NCBI RefSeq assembly: GCF_900104035.1
Contig: NZ_FNIT01000004.1
Span: 248,001-312,000 of the forward strand
DNA from: Aureimonas jatrophae
GTDB lineage: Bacteria > Pseudomonadota > Alphaproteobacteria > Rhizobiales > Rhizobiaceae
Direction: 5' to 3'
Length of the DNA: 64,000 nucleotides
The position numbers were made by a program, and so were the translations under genes. The notes beneath the pieces were generated by a model, which was given only the letters and a program-made list of their open reading frames with translations, was not told the origin of the DNA and searched no databases. Shown here in pieces: positions 37,762-46,079 of the stretch; positions within the stretch are counted from its first letter, which is position 1, and the number at the start of each line of letters is the position of its first letter.

Positions 37762-38598
37762 TCAGCCGCCGGCGGAGGCGTAGATCTGCACCCGGCGGTA
37801 GCGCGCCGCCGGTACGCCGTCGGCCAGCAGCGTCTCATCGGTCTCGATGTAGTGCCGACCGCGCCGCTCGAAGTCGGCGCTGATGCGCCCCGCGGTCGCG
37901 ATGCGGGCGCCCGGACGTACGGCGGCAAAGTGTCGGGCCTCGACCTCCACCAGGACGGCCGGGGCGGGAAAGCGGAAGGACTCGTTCGCATCGAACATGG
38001 CGAGCCGCATCAGGCAGCCGGGGTGGACGAAGCCCTCGCGCCGGAACAGGGGATGGTGCTCGTCGAAGACCGCGAGCGATTCCAGGACGTCGTCCCCGGT
38101 CAGCACCGCGTCGCGCGAGCCGATCGGGGCACCGATCGGCAGCTGGCCGGCCCCGACGGACGGGCGGGGCTCGGGCAAGGGCCGCACCGCGAGACGGTCC
38201 GCCGGGGCCTCGCCCTCCTCCGGCGGTCCGACCCAGCCCGCGGCGACCTCCTCGCCCGCCGCGTCGCGCAGCGAGATCGTCGCCCGCACGCCGTCCGCCC
38301 CCCGCTCGAGCGGCCCGGCCGCAAGGTCCAGGACGTCGTCCTTGTAGACGGGTCGGCGAAAGCGAGCGCCCATGCGCCCCGCGCGCAGCCAGGGCTCGCC
38401 CCAGGCCTCCACGGCGATGCGCGCCATGTGGCCGTAGATGAAGGCGCCGGGCACCAGCGCGGCGCGAAAGCCCATGCGCCGCGCGACCTCGTCGTCGTGG
38501 ACCGAGCCGCGATAGCGCGGCCGGTCGTCGAGACGGATCGGCAGTCGGCGGTGCGAGGGAAAGAGCGCGCCGGCCGGCGGCGATGGTGTCGCGTGCAT
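37762..38598 (-). CDS. MaoC-like double-hotdog protein
   Basis: The 278-residue protein contains a MaoC-type hotdog in its N-terminal half: the segment DDEVARRMGFRAALVPGAFIYGHM is the usual hydratase region. A second degenerate hotdog follows (HHPLFRREGFVHPGCLMRLA). Relatives are enoyl- or mesaconyl-CoA hydratases and related acyl-CoA binding proteins. It is encoded four bases after the tandem CoA-transferase, so the two presumably act on the same acyl-CoA. The substrate is unknown. Confidence 0.78.
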   Translation of the reverse strand: MHATPSPPAGALFPSHRRLPIRLDDRPRYRGSVHDDEVARRMGFRAALVPGAFIYGHMARIAVEAWGEPWLRAGRMGARFRRPVYKDDVLDLAAGPLERGADGVRATISLRDAAGEEVAAGWVGPPEEGEAPADRLAVRPLPEPRPSVGAGQLPIGAPIGSRDAVLTGDDVLESLAVFDEHHPLFRREGFVHPGCLMRLAMFDANESFRFPAPAVLVEVEARHFAAVRPGARIATAGRISADFERRGRHYIETDETLLADGVPAARYRRVQIYASAGG

Positions 38599-38602
38599 AG
38601 CC

Positions 38603-40984
38603 TCAGGCTCCCGGCAGCGGCGCGTCGGCCATGGCGGGGCTGCGGCGCAGCGCCTCGACCTCCGCGCCGCTCAGCTGCAGGATCGCTTCCAGGACATGGC
38701 GGTTGTGGGCGCCGAAGGCCGGCGCCGCGCGGCGATGCGCGCCGGGCGTGCGGCTGAGCCGGATCGGCAGGCCGGGATGGGCGTGCGCCCCGGCGTCGGG
38801 ATGCTCCAGCCGCGTGAAGAAGCCGCGATGGGCGAGATAGGCGCTTTCCGACAGGTCGCGCGGCGTCTGGACGGGCGCGGCCGGAACGCCGGCCGCCTGA
38901 AGCGCTTCCGCGATCGCGTGCTTGTCGCGCGTCTGCGTCCAGCGGCGCAGGATGGCGTCGATCTCGTCGCGGCGCTCCAGACGGTCGGGCAGGGTCGCAA
39001 AGCGCGGGTCGGCCGCGAGCGCCGGGCCGCCGACGACGCGGGCGAGCGCCTGCCATTCCCGGTCGTCGCGGGCGGCCATCACCACCCACTGGTCCTCGCC
39101 GGCCGCCGGATAGGCCTCGTGCGGAACGGCCGTGGGCACGCGGTTGCCGTCCGGCACGGGGTCCGTGCCGTTCTCGATCGCGGCCAGGATCTGGGGTCCG
39201 ACGACCTGCATGGCCGCCTCGACCTGCGGCACCTCGACATGCTGCCCCTCCCCCGTGCGCGCCCGGTGGTTGAGCGCGACGAGAATGGCGACCGCCGCGT
39301 TGAAGCCGCCGATCGGGTCGAGATAGGAAGGCCCCGTGGTCTCGGGCTGCCCGTCGCGATAGCCGATCATGCCCGACATGCCGGCCGCCATCTCCATCGT
39401 GGGCCCGAGCGCGGCGTAGCGCGACATCGGTCCCTCCAACCCGTAGGCGGGAAGCTCGGCGACGATGATGTCGGGCTTGATCGCGCGCAACGCCTCGTAG
39501 CCGAGGCCGAGACGGTCCAGCGTGCCAGGCCGGAAGTTGCAGATCAGCACATCCGCCTTTTCCACGAGGCGGCGCAGCGTTGCGCGACCACCCTCGTCCT
39601 TGAGGTTCAGGATGCAGGACAGCTTGTCGACGTTCTGCGAGTTGAACAGGAAGGCACGGTCGAAGGGGCGCTCGCCCGGCTCTCCGCCGGGAAAGTTCAC
39701 GGGGTTGGGCACCTCCTTGTTGAGGCGCCACGAGTTCACCCGGTTGGGCGACTCGATATGGATGCTTTCCGCCCCCAGGAAGCCGAGCACGCGTCCTGCC
39801 ATCGGCCCGGCCCAGGCGGTCGTGATCTCCAGAACCCGCAAGCCGGCCAGCGGACGGGACGCGGCGAGCCCCGAGGCGGTCTCCGGCGCCGTCACGAACC
39901 GGGACGCGGGCAGCGCGTCGGCGTCGTTCGCGCCCGGCGCCGGCTCGGGGGCGACCGGACCGCGCGGGGTGCGCGACAAGCGGAAGGGTGCACCGAGGGC
40001 GATCCCGTTCCCGGTGCGCTCCCAGTAGCCGCGCGCGGCCAGGTGGCCGCTTTGCGCCAGCTCGCTCGGGCGATAGGCCTTGGCGGCGATCACCTCCTCG
40101 CGCTGCAGCGCCGCGACCACGGCCTCGGCCTCACGGTCGGCCACGGTGTCCTGGATCAAGGCGAAGAGTTCGGCCCAGTGGCGCCGGCGCTCGAGCGGCT
40201 CGCTGAAGCGCGGATCGGTCTCCAGCGCCCCGAGGCCGAGCGCGCGGCAGACGGCCGCCCAGCGATGGTTGTAGATCCAGATGCAGACCCAGCCGTCGCG
40301 GCACAGGACCTGACCGGCGGGAATGTTGGGATCGAGGCGGCTCTTGACCGTGCCGTTGTAGTTGTACTGAAGCACGTAGGGAAAGCACATCGCGGCGGCC
40401 GTTTCGGCCTCGTCGACGCGCACGCCCTGCCCGAGCCCCGTCGCCCCCCGCGCCAGAAGCGCCGCCAGGACCCCGGCCGCGCCCGCAAGGCCCGCCGCAA
40501 AGGACGCGCGGTTGCCGCAGCCGTAGAGCGGCTCGCGGCCGAAGGCGCCGTTGTTGTGCATCATGCCCGACAGCGCCTGGAGCACGATCTCGGGCCCTTT
40601 CCAGTCCCGCAGCGGACCGTCGGAGCCGAACGGGCTGAGGCGCAGCGCCACGGCCTGCGGGTTGCAGCGCTCCACCTCGTCCTCGCGACCGTCGGCAGGC
40701 AGAACCACGACGTCGGCGCGGCGATACCAGTCCCGCAGCATCGCCTGCCGCGCGTCCGGGTCGGCCGGCAGCCGGCGCGACCGCTTGCCGGTGTTGAGGT
40801 GGCGAAACACCAGCGAAACGCCGTCGCGCGTGCGAAACGGCGCCAGGCGCCGCGTCGCCGAACCGTCCGCCGGCTCCAGAAGCGTCACGTCGGCGCCGAA
40901 GTCGCCCAGAAGGCGGGCGCAGTACTGGCCGGCGATCGCCTCCGACAGGTCGGCGACGACGAGGCCTTGCAAAGCCGATCTCAA
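38603..40984 (-). CDS. Tandem CaiB/BaiF family (class III) CoA-transferase
   Basis: About 793 residues containing two CaiB/BaiF domains in one chain. The first begins LQGLVVADLSEAIAGQYCARLLGDFGAD, and the second begins near residue 380 with LAGLRVLEITTAWAGPMAGRVLGFLGAE. The second half keeps the catalytic aspartate region (SYLDPIGGFNAAVAIL), while the equivalent place in the first half reads NRASFAAGLAG without an aspartate, so only one active site may work. I chose a TTG at 40984 preceded by GGGAGGAG; a TTG at 41035 would add 17 residues. Class III enzymes move CoA between carboxylic acids. It is divergent from the LacI gene with a shared palindrome. Confidence 0.83.
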   Translation of the reverse strand: MRSALQGLVVADLSEAIAGQYCARLLGDFGADVTLLEPADGSATRRLAPFRTRDGVSLVFRHLNTGKRSRRLPADPDARQAMLRDWYRRADVVVLPADGREDEVERCNPQAVALRLSPFGSDGPLRDWKGPEIVLQALSGMMHNNGAFGREPLYGCGNRASFAAGLAGAAGVLAALLARGATGLGQGVRVDEAETAAAMCFPYVLQYNYNGTVKSRLDPNIPAGQVLCRDGWVCIWIYNHRWAAVCRALGLGALETDPRFSEPLERRRHWAELFALIQDTVADREAEAVVAALQREEVIAAKAYRPSELAQSGHLAARGYWERTGNGIALGAPFRLSRTPRGPVAPEPAPGANDADALPASRFVTAPETASGLAASRPLAGLRVLEITTAWAGPMAGRVLGFLGAESIHIESPNRVNSWRLNKEVPNPVNFPGGEPGERPFDRAFLFNSQNVDKLSCILNLKDEGGRATLRRLVEKADVLICNFRPGTLDRLGLGYEALRAIKPDIIVAELPAYGLEGPMSRYAALGPTMEMAAGMSGMIGYRDGQPETTGPSYLDPIGGFNAAVAILVALNHRARTGEGQHVEVPQVEAAMQVVGPQILAAIENGTDPVPDGNRVPTAVPHEAYPAAGEDQWVVMAARDDREWQALARVVGGPALAADPRFATLPDRLERRDEIDAILRRWTQTRDKHAIAEALQAAGVPAAPVQTPRDLSESAYLAHRGFFTRLEHPDAGAHAHPGLPIRLSRTPGAHRRAAPAFGAHNRHVLEAILQLSGAEVEALRRSPAMADAPLPGA

Positions 40985-41093
40985 CTGCTCCTCCCGGGTC
41001 GTGTCTTGGGGAACGGTCCGCGCAGGCCGGGCCAAGCCGCAAGCCGCCGAACGCCGTCGCGCTGGATCGCTCCCTCGATCAGGCTATGCAGGT

Positions 41094-41109
41094 TTGCATC
41101 CGGATGCAA
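41094..41109. promoter_or_regulatory. LacI-type operator shared by CoA-transferase operon and lacI-type gene
   Basis: TTGCATCCGGATGCAA is a perfect 16-bp palindrome in the 205-base gap between the divergent CoA-transferase and LacI-family genes. Its match at 37701-37716 marks the second unit of a probable regulon. Confidence 0.8.
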
Positions 41110-41189
41110 GAAGCGGCATCCGGGATTGGCATGCGGGTCATGAAACGTGTAGCGTCCCGCGCGAAACGATCGAGCGAGATGGAACGGCG

Positions 41190-42194
41190 ATGTCGGTGCG
41201 ACGGGGCGAGGCGATGACCGCGCGGGAGTTGGCGCGCGTCCTGGGCGTCAGCCAGTCCGCCGTGTCGCGCGCCTTCACGCCGGGCGCCTCGATCTCGCCC
41301 GACATGCGCGAGCGCATCCTCGCGGCGGCCGACAAGCACGGCTACCGGCCGAACGTGATCGCCAGCATCCTGTCGACCCGGCGCAGCAACATCGTCGCCA
41401 TCCTGATCTCGGATCTGCAGAACCCGTTCTACTTCGGGCTGATCGAGAAGCTGACACGCGCCCTGCAGGCGGTCGGCCAGCAGAGTCTCCTGTTCAACGT
41501 CACGCCCGGCAGCGACGTCGGGCGCCAGCTCGTGGCGCTGCGGCAGTACCATGTGGACGCCATCATCGTGGTGTCCGCGACGGTCCTGTCGGGCGCGACG
41601 CTCGCCAGGGCCACCGAAGGCCGCCGGGCCGTCCTGGTGAACCGGCTCGACGACGGCGCGGGCCTGACCAGCGTCTGCTGCGACAACGTCGCGGGGGCGC
41701 GCGCCATCGCGGACCATTTCTACGCGCTCGGTCGCCGCCGCGCCGCCTATGTCGCGGGCCTGCCCAACACCAGCACCAACCTCGAGCGCCGCCACAGCTT
41801 CGTCGGGCGACTGGCCGAACTCGGCATGGTGCTGACGCGGGTCGTGGACGGCGGCGCCTACACCTATGACGCGGGACGGCGGGCCGCGCTCGAGATCGCT
41901 CGCGAGACGCAAACCGACGCGATCTTCTTCGCCAACGACATCCTGGCGGCCGGAGGGCTCGATGCGCTGCGCGACGAGGCCGGCCTGTCGGTTCCCGGCG
42001 AGATCGCGGTGGCGGGTTTCGACGACATCGCCATGGCGGACTGGTCGCACTACTCGTTGACCACCTATCGCCAGCCGATCGACGAGATGGTGGCGATCGC
42101 GATCCGGGAGGTCATGGCGCCGGCGGCGGAGCGCGCGACGGTCGCGACCCATCGCCTCGCGGGCGAGCTCGTCGTCCGCCGATCGGCCCGGTGA
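41190..42194 (+). CDS. LacI-family transcriptional regulator
   Basis: A 334-residue regulator with a LacI HTH at residues 9-60 (MTARELARVLGVSQSAVSRAF; KHGYRPNVIAS) followed by a periplasmic-binding-like sensor domain (IVAILISDLQNPFYFGLIEKL; VAGFDDIAMADWSHYSLTT). I chose the ATG at 41190, preceded by GGAACGG; an in-frame ATG at 41214 is possible. It probably represses itself, the CoA-transferase/MaoC unit and the dehydratase operon through the two palindromes. The inducer is likely a product or substrate of the sugar-acid pathway. Confidence 0.9.
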   Translation: MSVRRGEAMTARELARVLGVSQSAVSRAFTPGASISPDMRERILAAADKHGYRPNVIASILSTRRSNIVAILISDLQNPFYFGLIEKLTRALQAVGQQSLLFNVTPGSDVGRQLVALRQYHVDAIIVVSATVLSGATLARATEGRRAVLVNRLDDGAGLTSVCCDNVAGARAIADHFYALGRRRAAYVAGLPNTSTNLERRHSFVGRLAELGMVLTRVVDGGAYTYDAGRRAALEIARETQTDAIFFANDILAAGGLDALRDEAGLSVPGEIAVAGFDDIAMADWSHYSLTTYRQPIDEMVAIAIREVMAPAAERATVATHRLAGELVVRRSAR

Positions 42195-42263
42195 GTTCCA
42201 CGGCCGGACCATCGGTTGCGGATCGGGGTAGCGCGATCCCTTCGTCACCCTTATCAATGCCGG

Positions 42264-42695
42264 ATGACACGATCTTCGATCCCAGCCACCCGGGCGTCCC
42301 GGTCGATCGCGGCCGCGATCGGTCTCGCGGCCCCGCTCCTCGGCACCCCCGCCCTTGCGCTGTCGGCGCGCGAAACGGCGGAGATGCGGCAGCTCGCGCC
42401 GGTCGACCGCATGATCCAGGTCTGCTTTCTCGGGCTGGAAGACCGCATCGCCAAGGAGACCCGCTACAACCGGGTCGACCGCGTCGTGATGGATGCCTTC
42501 TCGCGCGGGCGGATCGCGGAGCGCACGGTCCGGGCCGGCGGCGCCGCGTTTCGCAACAAGGGCGACTGGTTCCGGCTGCGCTTCCGGTGTTCGGTGACCC
42601 CGGACCGTCTCCACGTCGAAACGCTGCGCTACGAGATCGTCTCGCAGACGCCTGTGGCCCGCACGGAATGGGACGCGCACCGGCTCTTCCCGTGA
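42264..42695 (+). CDS. DUF930 domain-containing exported protein
   Basis: A 143-residue protein with a probable signal peptide (RSIAAAIGLAAPLLGTPALAL) and the DUF930 domain, recognised by LAPVDRMIQVCFLGLEDRI, AGGAAFRNKGDWFRLRFRCSV and a final EWDAHRLF. DUF930 proteins occur in rhizobia and relatives; their role is unknown. The conserved pair of cysteines is present. The start at 42264 gives the signal peptide at the N-terminus, though no strong ribosome binding site precedes it. It stands alone between the LacI gene and the flavoprotein. Confidence 0.72.
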   Translation: MTRSSIPATRASRSIAAAIGLAAPLLGTPALALSARETAEMRQLAPVDRMIQVCFLGLEDRIAKETRYNRVDRVVMDAFSRGRIAERTVRAGGAAFRNKGDWFRLRFRCSVTPDRLHVETLRYEIVSQTPVARTEWDAHRLFP

Positions 42696-42732
42696 GGCCC
42701 TCCGCCGCTCATCCGAACCGACGCCAGTCGCC

Positions 42733-42773
42733 GTGCCCCTTGGCACTGGCGACCGCCCAGTGCCAAGGGGCAC
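42733..42773. repeat. Perfect 17-bp inverted repeat (strong hairpin)
   Basis: GTGCCCCTTGGCACTGG pairs without mismatch with its reverse complement at 42757-42773 around a seven-base loop. It lies 38 bases after the DUF930 stop and 30 bases before the small ORF that precedes the flavoprotein gene. No T-run follows, so it could be a terminator of unusual form, a transcript-stability element or a protein-binding site. Confidence 0.75.
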
Positions 42774-42802
42774 CCTTTGCCTCGGATACCGGAGACAACG
42801 CG

Positions 42803-42934
42803 ATGAAGCCCGTTCCGAGCGACGCGACCGCCTCCGCTCCCGCCGTCCGGCGCCGCGACCCGCAGATGCCGCCGCGCGGAGCCCCCTTGGAGGCCGTCCG
42901 GCCTGGCCGCCCGGCACGGAGCCGCGCCGCATGA
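42803..42934 (+). CDS. Small proline/arginine-rich ORF overlapping the flavoprotein start (possible leader peptide)
   Basis: A 43-codon ORF starts at an ATG preceded by GGAG with eight bases between, and its stop TGA overlaps the next gene's ATG (ATGA). The product is rich in proline (9) and arginine, with no recognisable domain. Proper initiation signals and coupling support translation, but in such GC-rich DNA a chance ORF of this length is also common. It follows a strong hairpin. Confidence 0.35.
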   Translation: MKPVPSDATASAPAVRRRDPQMPPRGAPLEAVRPGRPARSRAA

Positions 42935-44187
42935 AGGTCGACGTCGTCGTCCTGGGGGCTGGGATCGTCGGCGTCTGCGCAGCGCTGCATCTCCAGATGC
43001 GCGGCCGCAGCGTCGCGCTCGTGGATCGAGCCGAGCCGGGCGAGGGAACGAGCTACGGCAATGCAGGCCTGATCGAGCGGTCAAGCGTCGTGCCCTATGC
43101 ATTCCCGCGCAGCGTCCCGACGCTCCTGCGCTATGCGCTCAACCGCTCCTCGGACGTGCGCTACGATCCGCGCGACATCCTGGGCACCATCCCGTTCCTG
43201 TTCCGGTATTGGCGCCAGTCCTCGTCGCGGAACCTGGCCATCGCGGCCCGCGCCATGCTGCCGCTGATCGAGGCGAGCGTCGCCGAGCACGACCGGCTGA
43301 TCGAGGCGTCGGCCGCCGGCGATCTGGTCCGTGCGGAGGGCTGGATCGCGGCCTTTCGCAGTCCGCGCCGGTTCGAGGTCGCCTGCGCCAAGGCCGCCGC
43401 GCTCGCCTCGCACGGACTGCGCCTGTCGACGCTGGAGGGTTCGGCCCTCGCTGCGGTCGAGCCCTCGATCCGTACCGGCGACGGCGGCATCTGCGGCGCG
43501 CTGCACTGGCTCGATCCCAAGACCGTCCGCGATCCCGGCGAGTTGACGAAGCGCTATGCGCGCCTCTTCCAAGGGCGTGGAGGCGCGGTTCTGGTCGGCG
43601 ACGCCGGCAGCCTCGAGCCCTCGGGTCGCGGTTGGGCCGTTCGCACGGCGGCGGACGAGGTCGACGCAGCCGAGGCGGTGGTGGCCCTCGGCCCGCAGTC
43701 CGACACCATCCTGCGCCGGCTCGGCTATGCGATCCCGCTTGGCATCAAGCGCGGCTACCACCGGCATTTCACGCTGCGCGAGGGTACGGCGCTGCATCAC
43801 GCGGTGGTGGACGAGGAAGCCGGCTACGTGCTGGCGCCGATGCGCCAGGGCGTCCGGTTGACGACCGGCGTGGAATTCGCCCGGAGCGACCGTCCGGTTG
43901 ATGCGCGGCAGATCGCGCTGGCCGAGCGCCGGGCCCGCGAGATCATCGATCTCGGCACGCCGGTCGAGGCCGCGCCCTGGCTCGGACGACGCCCGTGCCT
44001 TCCGGACATGCGTCCGGTGATCGGTCCGGCCCCCCGCCATCGGGGATTGTGGTTCAGTTTCGGCCATGCCCACCACGGGCTGACGGTCGGCCCCGCGAGC
44101 GGCCGGCTCCTGGCCGAGCTGATGACCGGCGCCGAGCCCTTCGCGGACCCCGCCCCCTATCGCGCCGACCGCTTCGGTTCGCGTTGA
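42931..44187 (+). CDS. FAD-dependent oxidoreductase (DadA-like, DAO family)
   Basis: The 418-residue protein starts MKVDVVVLGAGIVGVCAALHL, an FAD-binding Rossmann motif, followed by SYGNAGLIE and the C-terminal GLWFSFGHAHHGLTVGPASG typical of the DadA/D-amino-acid dehydrogenase and hydroxyproline oxidase group. These enzymes oxidise D- or N-substituted amino acids and pass electrons to quinones. The family N-terminus fixes the start at 42931. It overlaps the small upstream ORF by four bases. The amino-acid substrate is not evident. Confidence 0.87.
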   Translation: MKVDVVVLGAGIVGVCAALHLQMRGRSVALVDRAEPGEGTSYGNAGLIERSSVVPYAFPRSVPTLLRYALNRSSDVRYDPRDILGTIPFLFRYWRQSSSRNLAIAARAMLPLIEASVAEHDRLIEASAAGDLVRAEGWIAAFRSPRRFEVACAKAAALASHGLRLSTLEGSALAAVEPSIRTGDGGICGALHWLDPKTVRDPGELTKRYARLFQGRGGAVLVGDAGSLEPSGRGWAVRTAADEVDAAEAVVALGPQSDTILRRLGYAIPLGIKRGYHRHFTLREGTALHHAVVDEEAGYVLAPMRQGVRLTTGVEFARSDRPVDARQIALAERRAREIIDLGTPVEAAPWLGRRPCLPDMRPVIGPAPRHRGLWFSFGHAHHGLTVGPASGRLLAELMTGAEPFADPAPYRADRFGSR

Positions 44188-44218
44188 GCCGGCGGGGCCG
44201 GACGAACCCGTTGGCGCG

Positions 44219-45061
44219 TCAGGTCGCCGGGGGCGCGCCGGCCGCCGCCAGCAGCGCCGCGATGCGCCGGGCCGTCTCGGGCGAGGCGGGGTTGTAGACG
44301 ATCAACCCGAGGTCCGGTCGGCCCTCCACCGAGAAGGCGGAGAACTCCAGCTCGAGCAGCCCGTGCTCGGGATGGCGCAGGCGCTTCACCCCGTCCGCAT
44401 GCCCGGACACGTCGTTGTCGCGCCAGAGCGAGGCGAACTCGGGGCTGAGAAGCGACAACTCCTCCACCAGCCGTTCGATCTCGGCCCTCGCGCCCGCGCG
44501 CGCCGCCTCGGCCCGGAAGGCCCCCACCACGTAGCGTGCGACGGCGAGCCAGTCGGCCTGCGCCGCCTTGACGCGCGAGTTGGTGAACACGAGGCGGAGG
44601 ATGTTGCGCTGGTCGCGCGGCAGCTGGCTGTAGTCGGTGAGAAGCGTGGCGGCCGCACGGTTCCAGGCCACCACGTCCCAGGTCGCGGTCTTGATGATGG
44701 CGGGGCTCGCCGGAAAGGCGTCGAGGACCCGCTGAAGCCGGGGCGTGACGGCATCGCACGCGCTGTAGGACGCCGCCGCGGGCGGGCGCCCGAGCCCGAG
44801 CACGAAGAGATGCTCGCGTTCGGGCTCCGTCAGCATCAGGCCCTTGGCGATCCGCTCGAGGACGTCCGCCGAGGGCGCGCCGCCCCGTCCCTGTTCGAGC
44901 CAGGTATACCAGGTCGGCGAGATGTTGGCCCGCAGGGCCACCTCCTCGCGGCGCAGCCCCTGCGTGCGACGCCGGCCGCCGAAGCCGAACGAGGCGGGGT
45001 CCATGCGCGTGCGCCGGTTCTTCAAAAACGTGCCGAGCGCGTTGTCGGATGTCTTGGACAT
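44219..45061 (-). CDS. XRE-family regulator with MmyB-like ligand-binding domain
   Basis: A 280-residue regulator. The N-terminal HTH is RRTQGLRREEVALRANISPTWYTWLEQG (residues 30-57), followed by an MmyB-type PAS-like sensor domain (IIKTATWDVVAWNRAA; RLVFTNSRVKAAQADW). MmyB-like domains can bind fatty acids. It is divergent from the SDR at 45159 with 97 bases between them, a common regulator/target pair in this family. Confidence 0.9.
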   Translation of the reverse strand: MSKTSDNALGTFLKNRRTRMDPASFGFGGRRRTQGLRREEVALRANISPTWYTWLEQGRGGAPSADVLERIAKGLMLTEPEREHLFVLGLGRPPAAASYSACDAVTPRLQRVLDAFPASPAIIKTATWDVVAWNRAAATLLTDYSQLPRDQRNILRLVFTNSRVKAAQADWLAVARYVVGAFRAEAARAGARAEIERLVEELSLLSPEFASLWRDNDVSGHADGVKRLRHPEHGLLELEFSAFSVEGRPDLGLIVYNPASPETARRIAALLAAAGAPPAT

Positions 45062-45158
45062 GGTGAACCTGTTGGTTCTTATACCAGGATACGGTCACTA
45101 CTTTAACAGGATCACGGACGGGAGGACAACGCGCCTCGAACCCATTTCGGAGGCATTC

Positions 45159-46064
45159 ATGCGTATCTTCCTGACAGGCGCGACCGGCTTCATCGGCTCG
45201 CGCGTCGCTCCCGAGCTTCTGGCGGCGGGCCACGAGGTTCTGGGACTGACCCGGTCCGAGGCCGGCGCGCGGGCGCTGGCCGCGGCGGGCGTCGAGCCCT
45301 ACCGCGGCACGCTCGAGGATCCCGACGGCCTGCGCGCGGGCGCCGAAAAGGCCGACGCCGTGATTCATACGGCGTTCGACCACGAGTTCAGCCACTTCGT
45401 CGCCAACTGCGAGAAGGACCGTCGCGTCGTCACGGCGATCGGCTCGGCGCTGAAGGGATCCGGCCGCCCGTTCCTGGTCACCTCGGGCGTCAACATCGGC
45501 AGCGCGGGTCCCGGCCAGCCGGCGCTGGAAAGCGTCTTCAGCACGACCCATCCGATTCCCCGGATCGCGACCGAGGAGGCCGCCAACTCGCTGCTCGAAG
45601 CCGGCGTCGACGTGCGCATCGTGCGTCTTCCCCAGGTGCACGACCCGGTGAAGCAGGGCCTCATCACGCCGTTCATCGACACGGCCCGCGAGAAGGGGTT
45701 CGTCGCCCATATCGGCGAGGGCCGAAACCGCTGGGCGGCCGCGCCCGTCGGCGACGTCGCCCGGCTCTACGCACTGGCGCTGGAGCGCGGCCGCAAGGGT
45801 GCGCGCTATCATGCGGTCGCCGAGGAGGGCGTGGCGATGCGCGAGATCGCCGAGACTGTCGGCGCCGGCCTGGGCTTGCCGGTGCGCTCGCTCACGAGGG
45901 AGGAAGCACCGGCCTATTTCGGCTGGATGACGGTCTTCGCGGACCTCGACATGACCGCGTCGAGCGCCTGGACGCGCCAAGAGCTCGGCTGGCATCCCGC
46001 GGGGCCCAGCCTGATCGAGGACCTGCGGGCGATGAACTTCGCCGCGCCCGCCGCCGCGGCCTGA
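45159..46064 (+). CDS. NAD(P)-dependent extended SDR (atypical)
   Basis: A 301-residue protein beginning MRIFLTGATGFIGSRVAPELL, with an NAD(P) site of the TGATGFIG type and VTSGVNIG in place of the usual SDR catalytic serine region. It belongs to the extended/atypical SDRs related to DTDP-dehydrorhamnose reductase-like and YeeZ-like proteins. The ATG at 45159 is preceded by CGGAGG. The divergent XRE gene probably controls it. The substrate is unknown. Confidence 0.82.
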   Translation: MRIFLTGATGFIGSRVAPELLAAGHEVLGLTRSEAGARALAAAGVEPYRGTLEDPDGLRAGAEKADAVIHTAFDHEFSHFVANCEKDRRVVTAIGSALKGSGRPFLVTSGVNIGSAGPGQPALESVFSTTHPIPRIATEEAANSLLEAGVDVRIVRLPQVHDPVKQGLITPFIDTAREKGFVAHIGEGRNRWAAAPVGDVARLYALALERGRKGARYHAVAEEGVAMREIAETVGAGLGLPVRSLTREEAPAYFGWMTVFADLDMTASSAWTRQELGWHPAGPSLIEDLRAMNFAAPAAAA

Positions 46065-46079
46065 CCGGGTTCCCGGCCG

